Shown here: positions 21,481-47,661 of the stretch, piece by piece
Layout of the letters: every line of letters begins with the position of its first letter
How positions within the stretch are numbered: the stretch's first letter is position 1
Assembly: GCA_024760905.1 (NCBI GenBank)
Contig: CM045731.1
Coordinates: 57,206,125 to 57,270,124, forward strand
Source of the DNA: Plotosus lineatus
Taxonomy: Eukaryota > Chordata > Actinopteri > Siluriformes > Plotosidae
Length of the DNA: 64,000 nucleotides
Direction: 5' to 3'
The notes under the pieces: generated by a model
Told to the model about the DNA's origin: nothing
Database searches by the model: none
Seen by the model: only the letters and a program-made list of their open reading frames with translations
Program-made: the position numbers and the translations under genes

Positions 21481-22050
21481 TATTATCTTTCAGCAGAATA
21501 CTAGGAGTGTATACTTATTTTTATATTAATATTCATTAGGATTTGTACTTGTTCTTTGTATGCATCTCTTGAATAAAGTTTACTTACCTACTTACAAAAA
21601 AGAAATAGCTCTCAGCTTTGCTGGGAGACTGCATCAGTGCAAGCTGTGTTCTAAACGAGTTCAACAGCACCTTTGTGCACTTGAAAGACCGGATGTCTGT
21701 ATAATCCCCAGAAAGTACACTACTTTTGCAAGTACACTACTTTCGGTATTGAGCGCTTCACATATTGTAACCGTTGATTGGATAAGCTTCATGTAAAGTA
21801 ACTTGGTATAAATAAGTGACTTATTTGAAATTAATGTTGATATTATTTTATATATTTGATATTATTTTACAATGTTATGGTTATAATAATTGATTTAGGG
21901 GAGTTTTATGAGATACGGTAATGGTATTAATGGATGCAGCATCATACGTCACACATCATACATCAAACTTCACTGTAACAACTTACGTTCAATTTCAACT
22001 TACGTTCGGCCATTTGGAACCAATTAAAAACATAAATCGGAGTGCGTCTG

Positions 22051-22325
22051 TACATCAGCAGGACAGCACATGTAAGATTTTTGGAGACAAAGTCAGAGAG
22101 GCTAGATTGAGATGGTTTGGACATGTACAGAGAAGGGATAGCGAATATATTGGTAGTAGGATGCTGAGGTTGGAACTACCAGGCAGAAGGCCCAGAGGAA
22201 GACCAAAGAGAAGATTTATGGATGTGGTGAAGGAGGACATGCAGAGGATAAGGTGAGATGGAGGCAGATGATTAGCTGTAGCGACTCCTGAAGGGAACAG
22301 CAGAAATGATAATAAGAAGAAGAAT
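22051..22325 (+). mobile_element. RTE-like LINE copy 5, right part
   Basis: Resumes as ACATCAGCAGGACAGCAC after the nested element and runs through RWFGHVQRRD to the 3' tail. It ends about 57 bases from the stop codon of gene C (antisense to it). Confidence 0.85.
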
Positions 22326-22381
22326 AGAAGAAGTGTACAGATTATGATCAATAATTTTTACACAAACACAGAACTTTAAGT

Positions 22382-37080
<14,699 letters not shown>

Positions 37081-37326
37081 TCTTGGTGTTGTTGCAGAAG
37101 TTGAGATGTGAAGATGAAGCAGACGAAGTTAAAATGTTAAGGTGTGACAGGAATTCTGGTTTTGTATTAATGGAGGACCGTGAGTGTGAGAAACGGAGCG
37201 GGGAGGAGCACGGATTCATAAAAACTGAAAAAAATTAAGATGAAATGGGAAGAAAAATAAGAAGGTAAGATTTCAACAGAAACAATTGCCACTGAACATT
37301 TTACGCTCTCTCTGACCTCACACGCA

Positions 37327-37338
37327 CCCCCCCCCCCC

Positions 37339-37383
<45 letters not shown>
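37327..37383. repeat. (C)n(AC)n(AG)n microsatellite
   Basis: Compound tract 250 bases upstream of gene C exon 1. The sequence beyond it (37384-37495) resembles the ghost blocks at 45.5-45.69 and 60.5-60.6 kb. Confidence 0.92.
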
Positions 37384-37384
<1 letters not shown>

Positions 37385-37529
37385 TGGCTTAAAATTAACA
37401 GATTTTTCACTGTACATCGCCTCCACCACTGACAGCTTCACATATCAACATCTAGTAACATTGTTAGTGAAAGTGACATGAGCCTTATTAAAACTTTTTT
37501 GAATATGATATGATATGATTCTTATATAT

Positions 37530-37870
37530 AAGTGGCACAGTGTTGTAGTGGTTAGAACGTCTGCCTCAGAGCAAGAAGGTCCTGGGTTCAATTCCCAGCT
37601 TGGGCATTTCTGTCCAGAGAGTGCATGTTCTCCCCATCGAGTTTCCTTCAGGTTCTCCAGTTTCCTCCCACAGTCTAAAAACATGTACAGTAGATTAATT
37701 GGCTGTTCCAAATTACCCCTAGGTGTGAGTGTGAGTATGAGTATGAATAGTTGTATGAGTGTTGGCCCTTCGATGGCCTGGATGTCCAGGTTGTACCCTG
37801 CCCTCGCCCAGTGTTGGAGGAGATGTGCACCAGGCTCCCGGCAACCCTAATCACTATTAAGCAGTTCAGT
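37530..37870 (+). mobile_element. Second tRNA-SINE family, full copy with tail B
   Basis: Head GTGGCACAGTGTTGTAGTGG and B-box-like GGGTTCAATTCCC, body with TTTCCTCCCACAGTCTAAAA, then tail TGTACCCTGCCCTCGCCC...CCCTAATCACTATTAAGCAG. The tail is the same as tail B of the first SINE family. Confidence 0.8.
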
Positions 37871-38071
37871 TAATTAATTAATATAACACAATATAATATA
37901 ATATGTACATTACAATTCATTCGTGTATTGTCCAAACTGGGTAATCCTATAGGGCAGTGGTCCCAAAGCCCTGGGCTGTGTACCAGTCCGTGGATCAATT
38001 TGTAGCAGGCCGGACAAGAAATAATGAATTATTTCCATTTTGTTTATTATCTGAGTCTGAACAATCTTTTG

Positions 38072-38427
38072 TCTGTCTGTCTTCCTTTTGGCTTTTTCCC
38101 TTTTACTCGGGAGTCGCCACAGTGAATCATCTTGATTCGCACATTTGATTTGGCAGAGGTTTTTACGTCGGATGCCCTTCCTGACACAACCCTTTTTTAG
38201 CAAGGGACAGAAACACGCTGACGACTTTGCAGCCTACTCTTTACGAAAGTCAGCAATGGTTCTTTTACATGCCTCTCACCATAGACAGTGAAAGACATGG
38301 CCCGCCTTTGATAACCCAGTAAGCCGCACTAGGGGGGACAGTGACAACCTTGTGGAGAGTGGGACTCGAACCCCCAACCTTTGGATCAGCGATCCAGCGC
38401 CCTACACCACTAGACTACCACTGCCCC
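38072..38427 (-). mobile_element. tRNA-SINE, tail type A, full length
   Basis: Antisense copy with the RTE-type tail (TTTTTCCCTTTTACTCGGGA at its left edge) and the tRNA head ending CCACTGCCCC. It lies next to a tail B copy in the same orientation. Confidence 0.88.
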
Positions 38428-38444
38428 AAATCTTCAGTTCAGTT

Positions 38445-38778
38445 AATTTCCTGTAACTGCTTAATCTTAATTAGGGTCACAGGGAGGCTGGTGTCCATCC
38501 CAGCTGACTCTGGTCGAGGGCAAAGTACGCTCTGGACAGCTCGCCAGACCATTGCAATGTGGAAGCATGCTGACGGCTTTGCAGCCTACTCTTGTCGAAA
38601 GTCAGCAATTGTTCTTTTACATGCCTCACACCATAGACAGTGAGAGACATGTCCGGCCTTTGATAACCCAGTTAGCCGCACTGGGGGGGACAATGACAAC
38701 CTGTGGTAAGTGGGGCTTGAACCCCCAACCTCGGGATTAGTGATCCAGAACCTTTACCACTAGGCCTCCCCTGCCCTT
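38445..38778 (-). mobile_element. tRNA-SINE, tail type B, full length
   Basis: Antisense copy with tail AATTAGGGTCACAGGGAGGC at its left edge. The body from ATGCTGACGGCTTTGCAGCC to the head matches its neighbour at 38072-38427. Confidence 0.88.
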
Positions 38779-38929
38779 TGAAAAATCTTTTATTTTGAAA
38801 ATGACCGGATTCTGTCGGTTACATGTTGTCATTTGAGCACTAACATCTAACTCACAAGGAGATGGCATGTGAACAGAGGCATGTTGTACATTTTTCAAAC
38901 ATTTAGCAGAGATTTTGGGTGAGCCTTAG

Positions 38930-39287
38930 CCTTCATTCTCCCAACTGGTGCACAATCACCTGGCTTTTCTTTTATAAGAGTGCGAGCGCTACTTCCCAAC
39001 CACGAAGGATCCACGGACTGCAAAGGCATTGATCCGCCACCCGTTTATCAACAAACCAGGTGAATCCAGCATATCTGTACAAGAAGATTATTTGCTGCAG
39101 ATCGCAAATGAAGGTGGCCTTCAAAGTACGTTCGAGACAAACAAGTCTTCTGGTGTTCTGGATTAAAGTCATGGCAGAATACCCCGCAATCACCACCACA
39201 GCACTGAAAACCCTGTTGCCATTTCCGGAATCCTATCTGTGTGAAGCCGGTTGTTCTGTGGTGACAGCAACCAAAACAAAACAATGA
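38930..39287 (+). pseudogene. hAT transposase C-terminal relic, ZBED5/FAM200-like
   Basis: Frame 39060-39287 reads FWIKVMAEYPAITTTALKT and LLPFPESYLCEAG...TKTKQ, the C-terminal signature of hAT transposases of the ZBED5/FAM200 type. Upstream parts are in other frames. The 3' remainder to about 39860 is split by a SINE. Confidence 0.65.
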
Positions 39288-39467
39288 AATAGACTATAAG
39301 CAAAACTCTTCTGGTGTCATTGTCTCCCATTAACCCCCAGATGGGACCATCTCATTGCAGAGAAACAAGCCCAGTTATTTAGCGTGATGGTGAGTTAAAT
39401 TTTTCATACACTTCATTTTCATTTTTGTGGCATATCTGTATCTTATTTTGAAGGCATGTTTAAACAT

Positions 39468-39801
39468 GGGGCAGTGGTGGTCTAGTGGTATAAGACGCCG
39501 GATCGCTGATCCAAAGGTTGGGGGTTTGAGTCCTACTCTCCACAAGGTTGTCACTGTCCCACCCAGTGCAGCTAACTGGGTTATCAAAGGCCGGCCATGT
39601 CTCTCACTGTCTATGGTGAGAGGCATGTAAAAGAACCATTGCTGACTTTCGATAAGAGTAGGATGCAAAGCCGTCAGCGTGTTTCCGCCCTGCGATGGCC
39701 TGGCGAGCTGTCCAGGGTGTACTCTGCCCTCGCCCTGAGTTGGCTGGGATGGGCACCAGCCTCCCTGCGACCCTAATTAGGATGAAGCAGTTACAGAAAA
39801 A
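39468..39801 (+). mobile_element. tRNA-SINE, tail type B, with 12-bp TSD
   Basis: Flanked by ATGTTTAAACAT at 39456-39467 and 39802-39813. Head GGGGCAGTGGTGGTCTAGTGG, B-box-like GGTTTGAGTCC, body, then tail B ending GATGAAGCAGTTACAGAAAA. Confidence 0.9.
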
Positions 39802-39999
39802 ATGTTTAAACATTACCTTAGCGACCAGAGTCCGAGAGCGTTAGGGCAGTGGTCGCCAACAAAGGGAGGTGGTGGAGAGGAGAGGGGGGGGCTTGAGTCT
39901 TAGCAGGTACACAAACATGCAGAAGCCTTATCTGACAATTCAAACTGGCAACTTTATTTCAGAAAAATAACAGTGTTGAAAAATAACATTCATGGGGTG

Positions 40000-40040
<41 letters not shown>

Positions 40041-41594
40041 CCCTCTCAATGCAGAGGAGCAGCAGATCTACTGTTAGCTCTCCCTGGATGGTAGAGCTTC
40101 TCACCTTATCTCTAAGGGAGAGCCCCGCCACTCGGCAAAGGAAGCTCATTTCAGCCGCTTGTATCCGCGACCTTGTTCTTTCTACCCAAAGCTCGTGACC
40201 ATAGGTGGGGGTTGGAACGTAGATTGACTGGTAAATTGAGAGCTTTGCCTTGTGGCTCAGCTCCTTCTTCACCACGATGGACCGGTATAGGCTCCGTTTA
40301 ACAGCAGAGGTTGCAGCAATCCATCTATCAATCTCCTGCTCCATCCTTTCCTCACTCGTGAACAAGACCCCAAGATTCTGAAACTCCTCCACTTGGGGCA
40401 GGACCTCATTCCTGACCCGGAGGGTGCATTCAACCCTTGTCCGACTGAGAACCTTGGCCTTGGACTTGGAGGTGCTGCCCCAAGTGGAGGAGTTTCAGTA
40501 TCTTGGGGTCTTGTTCACGAGTGAGGAAAGGATGGAGTGGGAGATCCCAAGATACTTAAACTCCTCCAGTTGGGGCAGGACCTCATTCCTGACCCGGAGG
40601 GTGCATTCAACCCTTGTCTGACTGAGTACCTTGGCCTCACACTTGGAGGTGCTGATTTTCATCCCGGCCACCTCGTACTCGACTTCGAATTTCTCCAACA
40701 AGAGCTGGAGGTCCCGGCCTGATGAACCCACAAGGACAACCTCATCCACTAAAAGCAGAGACTAGATCCAATGGCCACCAAACCAGAACCCCTCAATGCC
40801 TCGACTGCACCTAGAAATTCTGTCCATAAAAATTATGAACAGAATTTTTGACAAAGGATAGCCATGGCAGACTCCAACCCTCAACGGAAACAAATTAAAA
40901 TGGCCCATAGCAATGGGTCAGGAACGCCATACTCCCGGAGCATGTCCCACAATATAGTCGGGACATGGTCGAAAACCTTTTCCAAATCCACAAAACACAT
41001 GTGGACATATTGGGCAAACTCCCATGCCACCTCCATCATCCTGTGGAGCGTACAAGTCAAGAGGTCAAGAGTGCTACGGCCAGAACGAAAACCACATTGT
41101 CACTCCTGAATCTGAGATTTGACTATCAGTTGGATCCTTCTTTCCAGTACCACTGCATAGACTTTCCTGGGTAGGCTGAGGAGTGTGATTCCCCAATAAT
41201 TGGAAAACACTCTCCGGTCCCCCTTTTTATAAAGGGGGACTACCACGCCGGTTTGCCAATCCAGAGGTACAGCCCCCGATGACCACGCGATATTGCAGAG
41301 ACGTGTCAACCAAGACAGTCCTGCAGCATCCAGAGCCCTGAGATATTCAGGGCGGATCTCATCCAATCGGCTGAAGGAGGGGGACCCCTGCAACTCTCGT
41401 CCAGGCAAGGGAAACTGTATCCTTTTATTTTTATTTTTCATAGAGGCTTTCTGAATCGCATTTCGTCTGGATCTTCACCCAGGACCTGTTTGCCTTGGGT
41501 GACCCTACTAGGGGCATTATGCTCCCGACAACATAGCTCCTAGGATCATTAGATCACGCAAACCTTTCCACCACAATGAGGTGGCGATTCAAGG

Positions 41595-41597
<3 letters not shown>
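40000..41597 (-). mobile_element. LINE family B (Nimb/I-like, tentative), decayed
   Basis: Minus-strand order: 5' leader (41590, CACCTCATTGTGGTGG), RT fingers 41441-41100 (DEIRPEYLRAL, VVVPLYKKGDRR, NYWGITLLS), palm in pieces, then 40749-39990 (DEVVLVGSSG, ISTSKCEAKVL, FTSEERMEQEIDRW, YGHELWV). Both ends abut (ATT)n tracts. An inverted duplication lies at 40339-40537. The clade label is tentative. Confidence 0.78.
40339..40537. repeat. Inverted duplication, 62-bp arms, inside LINE B
   Basis: Arms 40339-40400 and 40476-40537 are reverse complements with one mismatch. The adjoining segment 40398-40460 recurs directly at 40576-40638. Confidence 0.92.
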
Positions 41598-41598
<1 letters not shown>

Positions 41599-41626
<28 letters not shown>

Positions 41627-41671
41627 CATTATCATTAATCATAATAATAATGATGATGATGATGATGATGT
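41599..41671. repeat. (ATT)n(ATG)n microsatellite
   Basis: Triplet tract at the edge of LINE B. The region 41672-42540 beyond it is AT-rich with nothing I recognise. Confidence 0.9.
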
Positions 41672-42540
41672 TGTGTAGGTATACAGAATTTAGATAATGG
41701 AGGAAGAAATATGGAATTGCAGGTTCTTGTCATTTATTTATTTTTCCATGTGAAATAACTTTTTAATAATTTATTTTTGGGGCAGAAAGAGTGTTACCAG
41801 AGATTTGGATGTTATACTCATGTTATATTGTTGGCGCAGTGTTACGAGGAAGATGCTTATAAAATTGCATGCACACAGTGGATTCACATTTATTATTATA
41901 TTTACAATATAAACAATCTTCCCCCCCCCCTCCCGGTCCACAGTAAAATTGTCAAGCATTGACCGGTCTGTGGTGATAAAAATGTTGTGGTCCCCATGAT
42001 GGCTGTAAAACAATTCCTCATTGAAACAGGTGGATTATATAAATTTACACATTGATGTAAATTTGTGTAATATAGTACTTCAATGCTTAATATGATCACA
42101 CCTTCACCTCAACAATTAACATTTTCATATAGTATCCTTATAAAATATAAGACATTTATTTAAGAACTACGAGAGCAGTATTTATTATTAACACAAATAA
42201 AAATCACTATGGAGATGCTTATATAAAGCTTAGTATATCTACATTATTTGTCTTTTTGGTATACTGTACTTTTATAATTTTTCATTGCTGCTAAACTGAT
42301 TACCATTGTTCATGCAACACCTAACAATAAAGATCTCTTCATTCATTTATTCATTGATCTCTTTCCCTTTATCCATTTATCCATTTATCTCTTTATTTTG
42401 AAATAGCATTTCATCACTATTCTGTCCTTACCTCAGAAAACTCACAGGACCTTATGGCAATGCATCACTCTCTCCAAACAACTGAAGGGAAGAGTCACAA
42501 AAACAAACAAACAAATAAACACAAATAGAAATAAAAAATA

Positions 42541-42682
42541 AGGTGCTGGATTGCCGAACCTAAGGTTGAGGGTTCAAGCCCCCACTGTCAACAATTGTCA
42601 CTGCTGTCCTCCCAGTGCAGCTAACTGGGTTATCACAGGCTGGGCAGGTCTCTCACTTCCTATGGTGTGTGGTTCATGTAAA
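42541..42682 (+). mobile_element. tRNA-SINE fragment
   Basis: Head and body only (GGTGCTGGATTGCCGAACC, B-box-like GGTTCAAGCCC, TTATCACAGGCTGGGCAGG), with no tail. Confidence 0.7.
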
Positions 42683-42689
42683 ACAGGAT

Positions 42690-43690
42690 TTCCCACCCGT
42701 TGGTCGCGACTGAAACCTTGGCAGGGGGAATCTCAAAGACTTGGCTGAGGAGTCACGTAGCCTTGTTTGAAGTAGCTTAGGATAACAATATATTTGTTTT
42801 ATCAATTACATTTCTCATGCACTTACATTTTTTTTTTTTGTTTCGATGCGAAGCAAAATGTGTGCTATGTTAGTTCGATGTCATTAGGTGATATTATATG
42901 CCTGTGAGTGAATGTGCCTGTGTGAAAGTGCATTTAAAACCACAACAAAAGTTTATGATGTTATGGAAAAAGTTTCAACTTTTTTACAACAAGAAAATCT
43001 TCAATGGTAAAACCTGTGTGGCGTTTGTACGGATGGGGCACTGGCTATGCTGGGATCGAAATCAGAATTCCACTCAAGAATGAAGAAGCTAGCACCTCAA
43101 GCAAAGGGCAACCACTGCATGATTCATATGCTCTCGTCAATAGGACCCTTCCTACCTCTCTGCTGGAAGTGCTTGAATTTGTAATCAAAATTGTAAATTA
43201 TGTGAAGACTCAAGCCCTCAACACTCATCTATTTAAAGGACTATGCAAAGACATGAATGCTGACCATGAGGTCCTTCTCTTCTACACAGCAGGTCGTTGG
43301 TTGTTGAAAGGAAACATTAATCATGTCTTTGAAATGTAAGATTCAAGAAAATAATGATCTTCTTTGAAAGATCACTTCTAAGATGAAACCTGGAATAAAA
43401 GGGTTGCGTACCTGGCGGATACTTTTTGACCAGCTGAACGAGCTCAATATGAAGCTTCAAGGAAGGAAAACACATGTTCTTCTTTTTGAAGATAGACGTC
43501 GGGCCTTTGTTTCCAAACTGCAGAACTTGTGTCGGAAAACCAAAACGAAAAACAAATTGCACTTTTCCTGTTGTGATTTTATTTGTGAACAGAAAAATCC
43601 TATTCAAGCCTACATGATCCTTTGTGAAAAAGTGATTGGCCTATTGTTAAAAGGTGAGGTGATTGTGATTAATTCTATTATTGGGGAAAG
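42690..43690 (+). pseudogene. hAT transposase relic, ZBED5/FAM200-like, middle part
   Basis: Pieces in several frames read VCTDGA-like sequence, TQALNTHLFKGLCKDMNADH, LLFYTAGRWLLKGN and LNELNMKLQGR, in the order seen in ZBED5/FAM200-type hAT proteins. Frameshifts and stops throughout. Confidence 0.65.
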
Positions 43691-43779
43691 CTGACTTCAA
43701 TTTCATGGCCACACCCATGCCTGATTTCTGCCATACATTTCTAATCGGGAGATCCATAACATATAACTTGTCTGACAAG

Positions 43780-45238
43780 GTAAGATAGGCCATACTGAAC
43801 ACACATGATCATGCCGTGATCCAGTGAGCTTCAAGAACAAACAAGAAAGAAGATTATAGAGATGTCTCAATCTGGGAAAGGATACAAAGTCATTGGTAAA
43901 TCTTTGAAACTCCAGTGGACCACTGTCAGAGCCATTATCCATAATTGGAGAAGGCATGGCACAGTGGTGACCCTTCCCATGAGTGGCACAACTACCAAAA
44001 TTGCTCCAAGAGCACAGCGCAGACTAACTGGAGAAGTCACAAAGGATCCAAAAATCACTTCTAAACAACTGCAAGCCTCACTTGCCTCAGTCAATTTCAA
44101 TGTTCATGACTCCACCATCAGACAAGAGGCAATAATGAAAAGATGGAACATGGAAGAGTTCCGAGGCGACAGCCACTGTTGACAAAAAAGAATATCAAAG
44201 CATGACTCACTTTTGCCAAGAATAATTTTGATCATCCCCAAAGCTTTTGGGAAAATGTCCTCTGGACTGATGAAACTAAAGTTGAACTTTTTGGGAGAAA
44301 TGCATCTCGTTAGCGCTGACGCAAAAGGAACACTGCATTTGATAAAAATAACATTTTGTTAAATGTGAAATATAGTGGTGGAAATGTGATGATTTGGGCC
44401 TGCTTTGTTGCTTCAGGGCCTAGTGATGGATAGAACAATGAATTCTGCTCGCTACCAAGAAATCCTAGTCAAGAATATTCATCCAACAAGACTGGGAATC
44501 GGGCAGTTGTGGCCTGGTGGTAGAGGGCGCTGGATCACTTATCCTAAGGTTGGGGGTTCGAGTCCCACTCTCCACAAGGTTGTCACTGTCCCCCCAGTGC
44601 AGCTAACTGGGTTATCAAAGGCCGGCCATGTCTCTCACTGTCTATGGTGAGAGTCATGTAAAAGACCCATTGCTGACTTTCGTAAAGAGTAGGCTGCAAA
44701 GCCATCAGCGTGGTTCTGTCCCTTGATAAAAGGGTTGTGTCAGGAAGAGCATCCTACATAAAAACCTATGCCAAATCAAACGACAATGAACTGAAGCACA
44801 CCAGAAAGTCCACTTCTGGATAAGTAAAAAAAGAACAAAATGATGGCATTGAAGTGACCTTGTCAAAGTCCTGTCCTGAACCCTATTGAGATGCTGTAGC
44901 ATGACCTTAAAAAGGCATGCTCATACCAGAAAACCATCAAATCTGGTTCATCTTAAACAGTTCTGCAGAGAAGAGTGGGCCAAAATCCCATTACAGTGAT
45001 GTGAAAGCCTCATCACCTGTTACCGCAAACGCTTGCCTGCAATTATTGCTGCAAAAGGTGATTCAACCAGCTATTGGGTTTAAGGGGAAATTAGTTATTC
45101 ACATGAGCCCTTGTAAGTTCAGATGTTTTTTTCCCCCCTTAACAAATGCAATTGGCACTGAAAACTGCTTTTTGTGGTTATTGTGTTTTATTTTTGTCTC
45201 ATGTTCAGGTCAGGGGGCAAAAACTTTTGTACAACGCT
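43780..45238 (+). mobile_element. Tc1-like relic, third family, with SINE insertion
   Basis: Transposase pieces MSQSGKGYKVIGKSLKLQ (43862), WTDETKVELFGRN (about 44265) and LNPIEML (about 44876), broken by stops and by a SINE at 44500-44783. The right end (GCAAAAACTTTTG...CTGTA) joins TTGGTATAAGGAATTC at the same point as the relic at 57.0 kb. Confidence 0.85.
44500..44783 (+). mobile_element. tRNA-SINE, tail type A, 3'-shortened
   Basis: Head GGGCAGTTGTGGCCTGGTGG, B box GGTTCGAGTCC, body, then the LINE-leader part of tail A (GTGTCAGGAAGAGCATCC); the final LINE 3' part is missing. Inserted in the Tc1 relic. Confidence 0.85.
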
Positions 45239-45447
45239 GTATTGGTATAAGGAATTCTAAAGAAAATTTACATTTTCAGTTTTCACACAAGCAGAAAACA
45301 CTTATTATTTAATTATTAAAACACTCCTAGATTTACCTTAAAATACAACAAAATAAGTACATATTTGAAACTAAAGAACAATGAAGTGCAGTAAGAAAGA
45401 GAAAAAGGTAGATTTCAAGAGACATAAATCTCTCTCTCTTTCACACA

Positions 45448-45515
<68 letters not shown>

Positions 45516-45690
45516 ATATTCAAGGTGTTTCTAGTTACTGTACTGTGGAGATTTTTACTACGCACCTCATTCCAATGGACCTATACTACAATAATAGGAA
45601 CTGCAGGACTGACAGCATCGCACATCATCACATCACTTTAGTGGACTTGTTATGGAAAGTGCCAAGAGCCAGAATTCATTAAAACTGGAT
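45239..45690. pseudogene. Ghost block 1: non-coding remnant related to gene C
   Basis: 45239-45370 resembles gene C intron 4 (35640-35760). 45515-45690 resembles the gene C 5' flank (37384-37495), e.g. CTGACAGC...CACAT and TTGTTA...GAAAGTG...ATTAAAAC. A (CT)(AC)n tract lies between. All LU exons are absent. It is a near copy of ghost block 2. Confidence 0.5.
45431..45514. repeat. (CT)n(AC)n microsatellite
   Basis: Short CT tract followed by about 70 bases of AC repeat, in the same place as the tract at 57190-57267. Confidence 0.93.
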
Positions 45691-45694
45691 AAAA

Positions 45695-46560
45695 ACTTTC
45701 CTGCCAGAGGTCTGTCAGGCCATCACCGACCACTACAGATATGAGGTCCTACAGTGTGCAAATACTGTCCAGGAATGGAAAACACTCAGCTGGGAATTCA
45801 AGGAGAAATGGAACCTGCCTCATGCCGTTGGAGCCTTGGATGTGAAACACGTCGCCATTCCAAAGCCACCATCTTCAGGAAGCCTTTATCACAATTACAA
45901 GGGATTTTTCTCCATTGTTCTGCTGGCACTGGTAGACACCAACTACAGATTCCTGTGGATAGACTTCGGTGGCATGGGCCACATGTCTGATGCCCAGATA
46001 TTCAACGCCTCAGAGCTCAGAGAGTGCATCGAAGATGAAACCATCAACTTCCCCACACCAGAGCCTGTGCCCCAGATGACAGGGACATGCCATATGTCAT
46101 TGTTGGTGACGATGCTTTTACGCTCAGGAAGTACTTCATGAAGCCATATTCCAGGTGAGCCCTTACAGAGAAACAACTGGCCTACAACTACAGGATATCC
46201 AGGGCATGTTGAGAGATTGAGAATGCATTTAGCATCTTGGCCAACCGATGGCAGTTTCTGCTGTCTACACTTCAACAAGGGCCAGATGTAGTCAGACTTA
46301 TGGTTGAAACTGCTGTCTCTCTTCACAACATCATGAGGATGCGATACACTGTCACCCAGCATGCAGCTTTGGACCTAGAAGCGACGAACACAACATTATT
46401 CCAAAACAGTGGCATGCAACTGCAAATATGCATGACCTGGAACATGTGGTGGGTCCCAACAGAGACACTGTAGAGGCCAAGAGACAGAGTACCTGAAGCT
46501 CTACTAGAACAGTGAGGTTGGAAAAATCTCTTGGCAGAAGAAGGTGTGACAATTGACAAT
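45695..46560 (+). pseudogene. PIF/Harbinger nuclease (HARBI1-like) relic
   Basis: Pieces [68 protein letters not shown], ENAFSILANRWQFLLS and ETAVSLHNIMRMRY follow the DDE_4 nuclease. Frame breaks occur near 46085 and 46160. It resembles the second half of a Harbinger nuclease; the N-terminus is diverged. Confidence 0.85.
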
Positions 46561-47340
46561 GGGTCAGTCTTTTGTAATATGCTGTATTCTGGTGTTGTTG
46601 ATGTAATTGTGTGTTGTTCTTGAATCTTTTCTATATTAAAGTTTTTTTTTATTTTTTATCATCAATATGTCAATATGTTTGTAATTTACAATGTTTATAA
46701 TGTAAAACATGTTTATAACTTATATTAAATTGCAAAATGTGTGTTTATAATTTAAAAGATGTTCAAAAGTTGAATGTTTATAATTTGTTAATATCTATAA
46801 TATACAATAAATGTGAAATTTACCACGTTTGTAGTACTATATGCAAATAATTTAAAATATTGTAATATCTAATAAATACGTACTTTAGTAAATACTCTAA
46901 TAAGTACTTTAATAAATACTAAATATTAATATATCACAATACTTTTGTAATGCACAATACACTTAAAATTAAATGTTTATATGTTTAATATCAATAATGA
47001 ATATATGCTCCTTTTTGTGGAAATCAATAAATCTTGCCATGCACACAAGGCCAAACAACAGTGATTATAACTTTAAAACTTTATTACATGAACATTAAAA
47101 AGAAAGACTGAACTTGAATATTCGAAAATTAGGAAACATCAAACTTTAAACATGTCACTTGAAAACAACTCTACTATGATAACTTGAAAACAGTACTAAG
47201 TCAACTTTAATAACTATTTAAAAAAATTATTTGAAATAAAGTAAAAAACAACACAAAGCAAAAAGTCCTCATGGGTCACATGTGGAGTCCTCTAAGTCAC
47301 TGCAGCAGTGCCTGAGCACACTGAGAGGTTGAGCATGCTG
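46560..47340. other. AT-rich sequence between the two Harbinger ORF relics
   Basis: Very AT-rich with repeated TGTTTATAA and AATAAATAC motifs and no coding pattern. It fits the interior of the Harbinger element. Confidence 0.4.
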
Positions 47341-47343
47341 AGC

Positions 47344-47646
47344 TCACTTCCACGTCTCTCTCCAGCCACAGGGGTGGTTACTGACTGGTATGGTCCTGCA
47401 GACAACATGGACGGTTGTGGTGGTACCCACCTCACGTTTTGAGGTCCCCAAAAAGGGCACAGGTGGAACTGGCTGCTGCATGGTCAACGGCGTCTGTGGG
47501 GTTGGCCAGTGGTGCTGCTGCTGCTCCTGGTGGTGCACAGGTGGTGATGGAAACTGCTGGTGTTGTTGCTGCTGCAGAGGAGGCTGGAGCTGCTGTGCCC
47601 GCTGCTGCATTGGAGGTGACGGCTCTACTTGCTGCTGCATCTCCAA
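47344..47646 (-). pseudogene. Gln/Pro-rich ORF, possible Harbinger accessory (Myb/MADF-like) protein end
   Basis: 100-codon frame, rich in Q and P, convergent with the nuclease. Harbinger elements usually carry a second DNA-binding protein gene; position and orientation fit, but the DNA-binding domain itself is not present before the Gypsy relic begins. Confidence 0.35.
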
Positions 47647-47661
47647 GGGTTCATGGAGAGA

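Larger units (their letters stand above)
19484..22050 (+). mobile_element. Pogo/Tigger-like TIR element with Tc1 nested inside
   Basis: Ends CAGACGC and GCGTCTG are flanked by TA at 19482-19483 and 22051-22052, inserted in the LINE sequence GAGTACATCAG. TA duplication and a CAG terminus suggest the pogo/Tigger group. No transposase is seen in the part outside the Tc1, so it looks non-autonomous. Confidence 0.65.

Noticed and set aside
21560..21796. 78-codon frame with CKLC and several Cys/His
   Set aside because: It lies inside the nested pogo-like element and has no pattern I can match to a zinc-finger or LU family.
39468..39540. Functional tRNA gene
   Set aside because: A- and B-box-like sequences are present, but the cloverleaf is not kept and the unit continues into a SINE body with TSDs.
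43862..44182. Intact DNA-binding protein
   Set aside because: It is the N-terminal part of a Tc1 transposase; the rest follows downstream in broken frames.
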